From NCBI GenBank assembly GCA_022495005.1, contig JAGYXB010001580.1:496001-560000 (forward strand): a stretch of 64,000 nucleotides of DNA. The letters run 5' to 3'. This document shows positions 12,041-23,044 of this stretch, in pieces. Every line of letters starts with the position of its first letter. Positions within the stretch are counted from its first letter, which is position 1. The notes under the pieces were generated by a model. The model did no database searches, was not told where the DNA came from, and saw only the letters and a list, made by a program, of their open reading frames with translations. Position numbers and translations under genes: made by a program. The stretch is from Rhyacophila brunnea (taxonomy: Eukaryota > Arthropoda > Insecta > Trichoptera > Rhyacophilidae).

Positions 12041-12779
12041 GTGGAGCATATCGGCCTCTACATAGTGATGTTTATATTAACGCGTTTTATAAACGGAGAA
12101 TGTCAATGGAGAATAGCACACGTCACGGTTCATTAGATAATTCTTTTAGTACGTGGATATTTACAGACATTATAGTATTTACAATAACTGGAGAAATAGT
12201 AAATTTTTTAATTATAGATATTTAATTATTTACATGGTTTTTTATATTGTAGAGCGGTTTTTAGAGTTTTGCAAGGGGGCGGCCGAGTCCATAGAGGCGG
12301 GCCTGGTAGCATTGTTATCGTCTTTAGAAAACCGCCTCCAAAATACATGAACCTATCATTGTAAGCGTGTATATAATAAATAATTATTAGTATTTTAAAT
12401 TACCCTGCGGTGCTCCTGGAAATTAAACTCGCATCTAAGAAAGTCGGGACGCACACTTTGGAACCCCTGTGCTAGACAATAACAAAAAAATCATCTTTTT
12501 CCAAAGTGTGGAAAAATAAATATTGCCAGAATATTAATAAAATATTCTATTAGATTACTTTCTTTGCTGAGAATATTTCGGATTTTCCCATGATGCTGCA
12601 TGATGAATAATTGAATTGAGATTACTCGCGTAAATTCCCCCAAAGGGGTTTTGAACAACCCATGTGCGTTGTATCTGGAATGGACTACACATATAAATAA
12701 TTATAGTATTGCATTATTAGTATAGGAATATAGCATTGACTTTTCTTTCATTCAGTTAATTTATATCGCATTAATGGGT

Positions 12780-13225
12780 TGCGCAGACCAGATAACCTCG
12801 AGAGACTGGTGATTTTGGGTAGCCTCCAGAAAAGGACAAAGCAGAAAGGGAGCGACCAATCAAAAGAGCTTATTGGGGATAGTCTTCATCTGAATTATGA
12901 GAAGTAGAGAACCGTGAGGGGTAAAGAGTCTTGGTCGCTCAGAAGATGACTGTATTTTAGGGTGATCACGATCCTCAGTCATGGGGTGACCAATATGAGA
13001 GAGAAAATAATATGTCGAAAGTGCAGTCAATTTAGAAAACACAAACACGCCCTCCAAACCAAACCCGCCCCGCACCACACTCGGTCTTAATCGAGCATAT
13101 CACGAGGCACTACGTTTTATGTGAAGCATCTGTACAGTTGTTTACGCCTGGTAATGTTCCAGGAGTAGTTACCCGAGACTGAGGTCGCCACGCTCTCAAG
13201 TGAGCTTTGACTGAGTGTACTGTTT
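12780..13225 (-). repeat. Dispersed repeat A, copy 2, with extra flank
   Basis: 13020-13225 is the inverted counterpart of 2938-3115. The adjoining 12780-13020 reads open for 72 codons on the minus strand (from 13078) but then has stops, and I cannot name a domain. It may be the decayed 5' or coding part of a retroelement whose end is repeat A. Confidence 0.5.
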
Positions 13226-13559
13226 TTACTCTAATGCAAAATGCCGGGGAGAGAAAAGGCACAAAGAAATTAACAAAAAAGAAAGGAATTTAATAAATAT
13301 AACAAAAAACAACGAAGCTAATCATACGAACAGCAAATATATGTGATGAGATCTTCATGCCCCCCGCGGTAAGACGCCGCAAATTTTCAAAAAAAAAAAT
13401 TGTAAAAGTAGGTAGGTAACTATAATCTTCCCAATTTGTATACCTACTTAATATGTAAGTCCTTCTGTGACAGTTTCCTTCGTTTTAACTTTGCCGTGTA
13501 TTGTAATAATAAAGAAAATAAATATTATACATAATAATTATTTTTTCTTCGTTATCAGA

Positions 13560-13605
13560 CTTAATCTATCCACTGCTGGAGGAAGACATCTCCAATCGGA
13601 TTCCA
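13560..13605 (-). pseudogene. Relic of a non-LTR retrotransposon 3' end
   Basis: The minus strand reads GATGTCTTCCTCCAGCAGTG, coding for a D-V-F-L-Q-Q-W-like string. That resembles the extreme C-terminus of reverse transcriptases in RTE/jockey-type elements (G-E-A-F-V-Q-Q-W). Only this tail is left. A sister relic is at 24861-24905. Confidence 0.4.
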
Positions 13606-13848
13606 GCGTATAGCTGCAGCTGCAGTCAATTCAATACCCACATGGTTAACTTCTAACTGACGTCGTTCTAAAATTATTTTAAATTGCATTGCAAAGTTAA
13701 ATTAGGCCTGTTAGTTTCAAAGACGGTAACCTCTGTATTCCGTCATTTTGATATGATTACAAAAAACCATCAAGCACATTTCAAACTGCAAATAGAATAG
13801 GTAGGTACATATTTTCTTTTTGCAAACATATTAGTTAACAATAATTAG

Positions 13849-14098
13849 ACCCACGATGGCTGCGCGGCCTATTGCGTCGTGGGTCTCAGGTTCAAATCCT
13901 GGGTCTGACAAGTACACGTCATATTGTGACACACAATTTGTATATGAGTCAGAGAATGGACCTAATGGGTTGAGCAAGTGGCTGACATCCATTTCTTGTA
14001 AAAACAAAATCTGTCAATACAAACCTCCACTCTGTGGAGGCCCATATGAACCTATTAGGATCGGACATGGTCGAAAGAAAAGAAAAGAAATGAAATAA
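13849..14098 (+). repeat. SINE1 copy, near full length
   Basis: Head ACCCACGATGGCTGCGCGGC, box B GGTTCAAATCC, the family body, CTCTGTGGAGGCCCATATGA, then GATCGGACATGGTCGAAAG and an (AAAGA)-type tail. An 80-codon ORF lies across it in one frame but is only the SINE read as protein. Confidence 0.9.
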
Positions 14099-14332
14099 AT
14101 TCTCCTTCATGTTATTTAAAGTATATTATAAAAAATAACGGCTGGTGAATAATAATATATAAATGACTTTGCCATCAACTTCCGGTTTAATTAATTACAT
14201 AATATATTATGTAACTAACAAATGGGACTGCATTCGATAGTTGATGAATATAAATACAAGATGGAAAATTAGTACCTCCAGTATCAGAAGCAAGAAAAAT
14301 ATCAAAAAGAAGTAGAAATGGAGATTGCCGAC

Positions 14333-14790
14333 TGGTTGGGCCGATTAGGATCCCAATTCCATCCAACCCCGCAAAAATATGTCACAATTACTATTCTTTA
14401 TTATTATTGTCATCCAGGCACTAAACAATCACGGGTCATCAGCAGACCGTGATTTAATGACAGTCAGTTATTCGTAGACAGCGACAGGATCGACTTGCTA
14501 CAGTATTGCCGTCGTTTAAGCAAGAACTCAATACGAGTCTCCGTACGAGCTCAATAAATCAGAACATTTATTCAAGCGGTATTACCGGCACAGAGTGTCT
14601 GATCATTCATTCAAACGTCATCGTCATCCATATTAACCCAAGTGTAACAGTGAGAGTGACACTCCAAAACTATTTAGCTACTAGTGCGTGAGTGCATGAC
14701 CCGGGACCAGTACCAGTGCGCGCCAGCCCTCTCAACGATCATGGTCAGTGCCTGGTATTCTCGTGTAAATCGACCCCCCCAGATCCGGAA
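14333..14790 (+). repeat. Dispersed repeat D, copy 1 (possible solo LTR)
   Basis: It starts GGTTGGGCCGATTAGG, contains TTTATTATTATTGTC, an AATAAAT-type signal and GCGCGCCAGCCCTCTCAAC, and ends near CCAGATCCGGAATCC. The same order is seen at 24303-24760. Length, a single polyadenylation-type motif and lack of coding suggest a retrotransposon LTR left alone. I cannot find the direct flanking duplication, so this is tentative. Confidence 0.45.
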
Positions 14791-14859
14791 TCCACAAGCA
14801 TCCTTCAAAATTACAGTCCACGAAAGCTCAACCACCGACTTTGAAACTACTAGCCGCAT

Positions 14860-15410
14860 TAATTGTACATGTTGATACAGGTGGCGGGGGGCATATTAAA
14901 ATTAGCCAGAGCATCAAGTATTTTGTATTTAGCATTACACCACTGCCCGCCAAGTATTCATGGTCGTATACCATGGCGCAACAATCTAGAAGCGCCAATC
15001 AAAGTGCTGCGATTGAAAAGTCAGAGAATGAACTTCCGAATACTTTGGTTGTGAGTATAAAGTAGCGAATGACTCCTAGTTTGACTTTAAGTCCTCAACA
15101 ACACCATCTATAATCCTATAAAAATGATAACTATAATAATATCCCAAAGAATTTACTCCATAACAAAGAGTAGATGGCTATTTATATAATTATCATGAAG
15201 CAATATCTTACCTAGTGACCAATAGAGTCCCAAGAAGAAAAAATATTGACGGATGCACATTGCACTCACACTCATCTGGGGGTTCCGTTTGACCCTCCAT
15301 AGTATTTTATTATTAAAAATTATATATAAAAAATCCTTTCATTATAATATTAATTAATAAAAAAAACTCTATATTACAAATACCTAGTTATTCGCGTTGG
15401 TTTACATTTT
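14860..15410. other. Intergenic, nothing firmly identified
   Basis: 14863-15060 stays open in two frames, with G-rich then codon-like sequence, but I cannot assign a domain. It may be an extension of repeat D. Confidence 0.35.
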
Positions 15411-15414
15411 TAAT

Positions 15415-15891
15415 CAGGGGCGGCTCTACCTTAAGGGTTCATAGGGACCATCCCCACGTCGTTTTGTCAAAAATACACGTTCGATATTTTTATCACTTTC
15501 ACAATATACCTACATAATTACTTGATTAAATGAACTATTTAATTTATTTTATCATACTGGGGAACGAATCGAATGACCACATGGTGAGTAAAAACGCTCG
15601 CTGCATGTCGTTGTTCAAAATTGAAAAAAATATTAAAAAATATTAATAAGTATTACATAATTAAGTTAATACTTTTAAGCACGCTTTTTAGATGGAATTG
15701 AGTGACGACTCAGATAATCATATTATTTATTATGAAAAAATACTCATTTCATCAATAATAACACCTTTATTATTATAAGTATCTTGGTAGGTATATAATG
15801 TATAATATGAGAAAGTAGGTACATGGGTATGTATTTTTTTAATAATTAATGGCTAAACCCCACCACCTAGAAAGTCGTCGAGCCGCCACTG
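15415..15891. mobile_element. 477-bp non-autonomous hAT element with exact 8-bp duplication
   Basis: The left end is CAGGGGCGGCTCTACC and the right end GTCGAGCCGCCACTG. TTTTTAAT lies immediately outside both ends (15407-15414 and 15892-15899). An 8-bp duplication with CAG...CTG termini identifies the hAT superfamily. No ORF remains inside. The left end of a second copy is at 45072. Confidence 0.92.
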
Positions 15892-15899
15892 TTTTTAAT

Positions 15900-16700
15900 G
15901 ATTTATATTGTTCTGGATATCAAAACATTTCATCTGCAATCTGGATTTGTTATACCTAATTGCCTTTTTAGTCATTGTCTTTATTTTATTATTATGTCAT
16001 TATTATCTTATAATTATTATGTGTGTAGATATTATTATGACTTATTATTATGTATGCATTTCATCAACAAAATAATTTTATTGCATATCACTATTGAAGC
16101 GACAGCTTGGACCTGCACATTCAATAATTAATATCAAAAGTAAAATCTTTTATTCACTATTGTCACATAAAAAATTAATCGATTCTGCGTAATTTTTTAT
16201 CATTAAAGTTGTTAAATTACTTTGTAATAAAAAAAAGCTTTGATTATTTCATACACCGGTGAAAAAATCATGGAAATAATTAGTGGTATGTTATTGTATT
16301 TATATGGTAGATTTTTCTTAAATTTTCTAAGCTTTTATATTTTACAGTGCTATTCATTGTTGCACTGCCAATACATAACACATTATTTAGCCATGTCGAT
16401 ATTTACGAAATGTTTTTTTTCCTTTGTGGAAAATTCGAATATGGAACAACACAACAAACACCGTCGGCTTTTCAGCTCGGTCTGACAGTTGAAAAACGTT
16501 TATTGTGTCGTGCGATTGCCAGATTATAATTTTTAATTTCCCAAAAGACACACTCATATTCTAGATTCATAATTTTCTATGAATATAAAATTTTTCCTTC
16601 CAAAACATTTCTTGTGTCACAATTTAACAACAAATTAAAAATTTATCACCAAAAGAAATGCAGCAAGCTTCGTGGAAAATAATTGTTTAAGTATATTTTT
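15900..16700. other. Intergenic, nothing identified
   Basis: Several 60-80-codon frames without recognisable content; no terminal repeats seen. Confidence 0.45.
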
Positions 16701-16715
16701 TTTATATTCAACGAA

Positions 16716-16800
16716 TAGGCAAATCACAAGATTTAATAATGTCATTCAACATTCTTAAATCTTGTGATTATTCGTTGAATATAAAAAAATAATTAATTAA
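16716..16800. repeat. Inverted pair of SINE family 2 tails
   Basis: TATATTCAACGAATAGGCAAATCACAAG on the left is answered by CTTGTGATTATTCGTTGAATATA on the right, about 25 bases apart. Each arm is the family 2 tail, so two elements ended here tail to tail. The pair could form a long hairpin in RNA. Confidence 0.7.
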
Positions 16801-16889
16801 AAATTATTAGCAAGGACAAGTAAGCTACAAAAAAAAATCTTGGAGTGACCTGTGACGTCGGTTACTAATTAAAGTAATATTGGTTGAAA

Positions 16890-17740
16890 ATACAAAAGCC
16901 GATCGCTAATAGTAGCTCAATTTGGGGGAAACACTTCAATGAATATTAAAAGCCATTAGTTAAAATTTGTCGCAATTAAGGGGGATGCTTATACTATCAG
17001 AGGCGAAAAGAGGCACTTAAGGGAGAAATACGAAGCTTGCAATTTGAGATTTTTTTTTGATAATTTACAATTTAAACTGTAGTAATTAATAAATATGTAT
17101 CTGAAAACACTAAACAGATTTTTTATTTTTTTTTTTAATTTAAAGATAAACTGGCATATACATAAATGATAAGGATTTCAAGTTATACACATTTATATTT
17201 TTATAAAAATCGATGTTTTTTAAAATATATATAAAAAATATTAAAACGATGAATTAGTCAAAACTCTAAACGACAGAAAATCTAACACTTAATAAACTAA
17301 ATTTTAATAATAAATATGGCCACAAAATATAATGTAATAATAAGATTTGACCATGCAACGAATTCACATTTTATTACAATTTTTTACAAATGCCAGTTTA
17401 TCTTTAAATTAAAAAATAAATAAAAAATCTTTTTAATGTTTTCAGATACATATTTAATAATTAGTACAGTTGAAATTGTAAATTATCAAAGAAAATTCTC
17501 AAATTGCAAGCTTCGTATTTTTCCGCTAGGCTCTCTGCTGGCGTGCCTCTCCCCCTTAAGTATTACTCCTTTAGCATAGTGGCCTATGTGCGGGTACCCT
17601 AGAGATGCAGGTTCGATTCCTGCGGTGTGTATCACTTTTTTCAAAAAGATTTTTTCTATTGGTTATAATATATTTTCTCAGAAGTGTTTTCAAAATTATG
17701 TAAATGTTCAATTATTTATAACTTTGTAAATATTAAGTAT
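16890..17740 (+). repeat. SINE family 2 copy split by a MITE
   Basis: The 5' module (AGTAGCTCAATTTGGGGGAA, AGCCATTAGTTAAAATTTGT) ends at 16980. The tRNA-like part (TTTAGCATAGTGGCCTATGTG, box B GGTTCGATTCC) resumes at 17561. Together they match 2440-2720. The 575 bases between are a foreign MITE. Confidence 0.8.
16981..17555. mobile_element. 575-bp MITE with long inverted repeats, TTAA(G) target
   Basis: The arms extend about 170 bases inward: GCTTGCAATTTGAGA against TCTCAAATTGCAAGC, and ATAAACTGGCATATA against ATGCCAGTTTATCT. TTAAG flanks both sides (16976-16980, 17556-17560), and the uninterrupted SINE at 2440-2765 has it once. The target is TTAA or TTAAG. With TTAA, piggyBac-like transposition would be the natural reading, although the GGGGGA terminus is unusual for that group. 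Confidence 0.88.
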
Positions 17741-18045
17741 GTACTTAAGAATTTAAATGGTAAGAATACTTGTTGAAAAAATGGCCTTTTAAAACATTGT
17801 CTATGTACCCACTAAATAATTATTGAAAGCTTGCTAAAAAGAAGGAAATGTGAATCTGAATATATAGTATTAAATCCAAAAGGTAGGGAATATTTCTTAC
17901 CTAGCAACCTTATTTTCCAAAACTGTCTGTATGTCATAAAAGGGTGAGAGGGTAGTTTCAAAAGAAGAGGCACGAAGTAACGGGTGGGTTTGATATTTTT
18001 TCGAATATCGGATATTCTAAAATTCCTATAAGTTTCGTTTTGAAT
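17741..18045. other. Intergenic left of the DD82E element
   Basis: No gene or repeat seen. The outer end of the transposon starting near 18050 may lie in here but is not recognisable. Confidence 0.4.
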
Positions 18046-18839
18046 TGGCCGAAAAAATTAGGTATAAGATGTTTCGTTCTACATCGGCACTGTTGTACGC
18101 TAAAATTGCTTCGCATCTGTGTTGGTATTATTTGTGTGTATGCATTAAGCCCTGTAATAAAACCTTACTTAGAACCGCCTGCAATTATTACCTTATCACC
18201 AATTGGTTATCCGTGCAGTTTAGGGGCATAACGTCGATGCACATCAAATATGGTCTATGTGACTCTGAGTACATTCTAAGAAAATCGATAAAAACTGTTT
18301 AAAAAAAAAACGGAATGGAAAATAACACTTCTATTAATGGACAAATTAGGGAAAAAATATTTATTCAATGTGAGAATACATTTTATTGCAAATATTTACT
18401 ATTTTGAACAAGAAAATGGCATTTTACTGCGTTTTTTGCACATGGTTCATATTCTATGCACAGTTTTCGTCACATGAACCATTTTTAATACTAGCTATCA
18501 AAATATATCATTCAAAATTATTCAAATTTGATAACTAGGCACTAGTCTAGTGTCTAGTTAACAGAATTAAAATATGAGATTCTATTATCACAAAATTTAT
18601 GTGAATGTTATGGATATACTATGCAATGGAATTGTGTAGTGATATGCAGAGGATATGAATTTTTTATTACAAAATAATTAATTAATTTTCTGTTTTGGCA
18701 AACATTTATTTGACTTCGACTGATAATGTTTTTTCCATCTTCCCATGAAGTTTAACACTTATTATTGGGTCATCACAACACCCAGGCTTACAGCACCAGC
18801 ACCCATATTTACACAGTAAAAACATCCATGTAAAACATG

Positions 18840-18897
18840 TTGGCGGTGTAGCGGGAATCAAACCCGTAACCTTCAACTCAAAGTCGAGGCCTTCATT
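18840..18897 (-). repeat. tRNA-like 3' half
   Basis: The minus strand has GACTTTGAGTTGAAGG and GGGTTTGATTCCCGC, a good T-arm/box B with a plausible variable region. The 5' half is not seen. It lies in the non-coding end of the 3.35-kb transposon and is probably a SINE scrap. Confidence 0.4.
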
Positions 18898-19215
18898 TAA
18901 ATTTTCCCTCTTTCTTTAAGAATAAATTGTTATTCTTTAACAATATTGAAAGCATGAATATTAATCATTCTTTATTGAAAAAATAAACACAACTTCATTT
19001 TAATGTTATTTTTATTTCAAATCGTACATACTACATCAAACAAAATAATAACTATAAATAAGACCAACAAAACGAAGTGTTTTTATACAACATTGACATT
19101 ATTAATTTGAACATAATTCACAACACACAAAAACTAAATTAACGTTTTTGCTCCAATTCCTACATGGACATTAGGGAATCATAAAAAGGGTGATGAACTT
19201 TGTCTATCACAAGTT

Positions 19216-21185
19216 TTAATTCTTGCAAATGCCTAAATTTGGAGTCAGGCAAGGCAAGGGGTCTGTTATACAGTGGCAATGGGAGAACATAGCCAGTCTT
19301 GCGGCGTTGAAGCAACTCTTGCCATATTCCAGAGCCCTCAAATCTGTGACAACAGGATCCCCTACTTTCTTTCCTGGTCTTAAAGAAGTTAAATTCGTAT
19401 TTAAAGTTTCGTAAATTAAAAAGTAATTAAAATGAACATTTTTAATATTATACAGCTGTTTGGGTCGAGCCATTTGCATGCGTGATAAATAATCACTTGG
19501 ATAATATATTGGGGGCTTGAAGTAATGCTCCAGCACAGAATGGACATTATCGGCTTCCATCATAGTATGGTCAAAAATATCTGTTCTACAGTGACTTATG
19601 TCATTTTTGAGTAGTCACTTAAAGCTCTTGCCAGTATTCGATTCCGATTTTGGTAATTACAACCATTAGAAATTAGGATGATCTTATTATAGTTACGTGG
19701 CTTGGTCCCTAAATAGTTGATAATATAACTTGTGAACTCGTTAGAGGTCACACCTCCACCTGTTTCGTGCCACACGTAGGGAGTCACGTCCGCATTATTT
19801 AGGACATATAAGATGAAATTATGTAGTTGTAGTTTCTGTTTGTAGTAAACAGCAGATGCCAGCAATTTAGTGCATAACATCACACTCCGCAAGTCCATTG
19901 TTAAAACTAATGTAGTCTCGCTGGTAGATTCTTTGGCAGTGTTCTTGGCCTTTTAAGCTTGCTCTTTTCGTGTTATGAACATCACACTCCGCAAGTCCAT
20001 TATTAAAACTAATGTAGTCTCGCTGGTAGATTCTTTGGCAGTGTTCTTGGCCTTTTAAGCTTGCTCCTTTCGTGTTATGAACATCACACTCCGCAAGTCC
20101 ATTATTAAAACTAATGTAGTCTCGCTGGTAGATTTTTTGGCAGTATTCTTGGCCTTTTTAGCTTGCTCCTTTCGTGTTATGAACATCACACTCCGCCAGT
20201 CCATTGTTAAAACTAATGTAGTCTCGCTGGTAGATTCTTTAGCAGTGTCCTTGGCATTTTTAGCTTGCTCCTTTCATGTTATGTGTTGGTCGTAAATTTC
20301 TTTCCCAAGAGTTTCACATTTAAATCCTACACAAATATCACATTGACCTTTGCGTGGATGGTGAATAGAAACTTTTTTAGCCTTTAAAACGTTGCTGGAA
20401 AAGTTTTTGTTCACAGTTAGCACATTGTTCTCTGTGCACCACATATTGAAGACTGATAGCATGTTTTGGGTTGATAAAAAAGACGATTCGACATATAGTC
20501 GTTTTGTTTGAGACCGAGAATAATGACTTGGAACAACTGGCAGAAGATTTAGCCACTTTTTTACATTCTCCACAGTTTCAGTTTGCTTGGCCACTCATTT
20601 ATTTGTATTGTTGAGGGGAACATTTTCGCCGTCATTAATAATAATGTGTTGCTGATAACTCCATCTTATGTTGGTGCTTTGTGTGATGCTCAAAGTATTT
20701 ATGAACATTTTGCGGCACACTTTATGTTTATCCCCGTCCTTGGTAAAAAGATATATACCGTGCTCTTGATTCTTCTTCGTGATAGCTGTACTTTCACTGC
20801 AACGCTTTCTTACAGCACGTGTTGCTACAAAGCCCAGGAAATATGCTTTTTTCTCTGACCAAGTTTTCAACATCCAAAAATTGTGAAATATGTGCAGGCG
20901 ATCCTCTTCTGTTATTTTCTGACAACTTAAAGAATTTTTATATGCCACCTTGGGTAATTTGTGTGAACATCTTATTCCCATAGACTTTGCTTGCTTTGAT
21001 TGGCTTTGTTGATATTTTCCGCAATGTTTTTTATAGCCGACATACCCTTTCCCCAAGACTCTCCTTTTTTTAATTTTCTGAACTAGTGAAATATCAGAAT
21101 CCATTGGTAAAGAAATATCCATATCACTTTGTGGGATCCACTCTCCAGTTGATTCGCACAGCATATTTACATGAAAATACATCAA
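19216..21185 (-). pseudogene. Transposase-like gene of the 3.35-kb element, broken
   Basis: One frame runs from ATG 21185 to about 19596, interrupted by substitution stops: TGA at 20597-20595, TGA at 20276-20274, TAA at 20057-20055 and TAA at 19955-19953. A frameshift near 19565-19610 separates the last part (19563-19216). Recognisable blocks in order are K-x-C-R-K-M-F-x-N-T-L, the cysteine pair Q-C-D-I-C, M-D-L-R-S-V-M, N-G-C-N-Y-Q-N-R-N and M-M-E-A-D-N-V-H-S. I know these blocks from a large group of uncharacterised arthropod proteins that behave like RNase H-fold transposases. The expected Asp of the D-G-C block is Asn here, a further sign of decay. A 34-codon segment is present four times. 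Confidence 0.8.
19877..20284. repeat. Four tandem 102-bp repeats inside the transposase frame
   Basis: Units begin at 19877, 19979, 20081 and 20183 (ACATCACACTCCGCMAGTCC). Each is 102 bases, exactly 34 codons, so copy number can change without shifting the frame. Units differ by a few substitutions; two of those make TAA stops. The repeated peptide includes K-E-Q-A-K-x-A-K and M-D-x-R-S-V-M, which holds the putative first catalytic Asp. Confidence 0.95.
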
Positions 21186-21715
21186 ATTTATTTAATAAAA
21201 TGTAATAACTTACCGCTAATTTATAAACCAAATGATCACAGGTACTAAAACAGTGATATTAGGTGTGGTTTATATAGTTTTACACTCCAAAAACAACTAG
21301 GACACGTACAAGTGAAATCATGATGTAAAATACGGACCATGTGACCATAAACCCGGTACTAGCCACGTAATCAATATGACGCATGTGCAGTAAGATCACA
21401 TGGTTCATATTTAAATGCAAAGTTTTGAATGTTGGCACATAGTTTGTTTTCTATCTCCCTTAATTTTTGTTATTATCACATGGTTCAAATTTTACAAGGT
21501 AAAGAAAAAAAAAAGAAAAAAAACTGTATATTTAGCTCATTTTCGTAAAATCGTCACATAGACCATATTTGATGTGCATCGACGATAAAAAGGCGGAGTT
21601 TATATTGTTAAAGACAGTTGCTGGTAATAAACATACCATAAACTCATTCTTTGCAATCGTCTACAGTGTGTTCATATAGTGATTGTTATCGAAACGATAC
21701 GCATACTGAATTATA

Positions 21716-23023
21716 ATGTCCCGTTTAATTAATCATACTATTAATGCCCAAACGAAGGAAGTTATATATAATATATATACATACGTAAAATATAAAAACC
21801 AAATGTGTAGTGAAAGTAGTGTTGTGACAGAAGTTTCGAATGCATCAGGAGTTGGTTTAAGAACGGTTTGGCGTGTTTTAAGAGAAAAACAAAAAACAGG
21901 AACCTTTTCGAGTCCTAAAAAAAGGGTAGTTAAAAATAAAAAAAATAATATTGATGACTTTGATATATCTGTAATTCGACGGTGTATTCATGACTTTCAT
22001 AAAAATCATAAAACTGTTGCAACACTGAAAAACATTCATGCCGTGTTGAAAGAAGATATTAATTTTAAGGGTTGAATTACGTCATTAAGGAAAGTTATGA
22101 AAGATATAGGATTTAGATGGAGAAAAACAGAAGACAATTGGAAGCTGCTCATGGAAAAAATTGTCATAGTTTTCAAAAGAAATGGATATTTAAGAAAAAT
22201 TAAAGAATATCGTGTTCAGGGGAAATCTATTATATTTACGGATGAAACTTACATACATTCCACTCATACCACATCATATTCTTATTCTGACGGATCGAGT
22301 TCTAGTTTTAAGAAGCCGATTTCAAAAGGTACTCGCTTAATAATAATCCATGCTGGCGGTGAAAATGGATTTGTGCCAAATGCTTTATTAAAATTTAAAT
22401 CCAATTTAAAAAGTGGCGATTATCATGACGAGATGAACTACAGTAATTATGAAAAATGATTAAAAGAAATGTTAATTCCTAACCTACCACCTGAATCTGT
22501 TGTTGTTATAGATAATGCATCATATCACAATACACTGTTGAACCCAGCACCAACATCAAATAAAAAGAAGGGTGAAATAATTCAGTGGCTACAGGATAAT
22601 AATATACCTTTCTCATCGACGATGATCAAACCGGAGCTTTACAACTTGGTACTAATGAATAAATCTCGGCATGTAAAATACAAAATAGATGCTATTTTAA
22701 ATCAGCACGGGTATTCTGTACTGAGATTACCTCCTTATCACCCAGAGTTAAATCCCATAGAGAACATATTATGGTCTGTTGTTAAAGGTTATGTAGGAAA
22801 GAACAATATTGAAATGACAATGGCATCTGTAGATAGATTGGTGGCAGAAGCCTGCAATCAATTGCCTATAGAGCAGTGGCGGAATATCTGTGGTCATGTG
22901 GAAAAAAAAGAACGCAGTTTTTTGGAATACGACATAAGAACGGATGAATTGACCAGTGAGATTATAATCCACACCGCAGATACCTCTGATGACGATGACA
23001 CAGACAGTGACTCAAATGGGTGA
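21716..23023 (+). pseudogene. DD82E transposase (IS630-Tc1-mariner type), two in-frame stops
   Basis: A single frame of 436 codons runs from ATG 21716 to TGA 23021-23023. It has internal TGA at 22073-22075 and 22457-22459 and no frameshift. The second stop falls in a Y-E-K-stop-L-K-E context where Trp (TGG) is the likely ancestor. The N-terminus (S-R-L-I-N, then V-G-L-R-T-V-W-R-V) resembles a helix-turn-helix DNA-binding region. Catalytic residues are D176 (I-F-T-D-E-T), D266 (V-V-V-I-D-N-A-S-Y-H) and E349 (H-P-E-L-N-P-I-E-N-I). I count exactly 82 residues between D266 and E349, against 34 in Tc1. From memory, DD82E is the signature of the Sailor group. The tail is acidic (D-D-D-D-T-D-S-D-S). 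Confidence 0.87.
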
Positions 23024-23044
23024 CATCAACGAATATCTTCAATA

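Larger units (their letters stand above)
18232..21584 (-). mobile_element. 3.35-kb DNA transposon with 31-bp TIRs and ATAA duplication
   Basis: The left terminus CGTCGATGCACATCAAATAT is exactly inverted at the right terminus (ATATTTGATGTGCATCGACG), about 31 matching bases in all. ATAA lies directly outside both ends (18228-18231, 21585-21588). It carries one decayed transposase-like gene on the minus strand (21185 to about 19216) and a tRNA-like segment at 18840-18897. It sits inside the DD82E element and is therefore younger. I do not know a formal superfamily name for this protein family. Confidence 0.88.
18224..21597 (+). promoter_or_regulatory. TATA-like element of the DD82E transposase, split by insertion
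   Basis: GGGGCATAA ends at 18231 and ATAAAAAGGCGGAG begins at 21585. With the inserted element and one ATAA removed, the host reads GGGGCATAAAAAGGCGGAG, a TATA-like motif about 130 bases before the transposase ATG. Promoter function is inference. Confidence 0.5.

Noticed and set aside
14863..15065. Two overlapping ORFs thought to be a BEL/Pao polyprotein fragment
   Set aside because: A weak V-A-G-G-I-L string was the only resemblance; neither frame holds a second landmark.
16776..16800. Inverted repeats considered as a CRISPR-like or miRNA hairpin
   Set aside because: The arms are tails of a dispersed SINE family; there is no regular repeat-spacer array and this is a eukaryotic locus.
20583..20858. 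91-codon plus-strand ORF inside the 3.35-kb transposon
   Set aside because: It is the shadow of the minus-strand transposase-like frame, which has the recognisable blocks.
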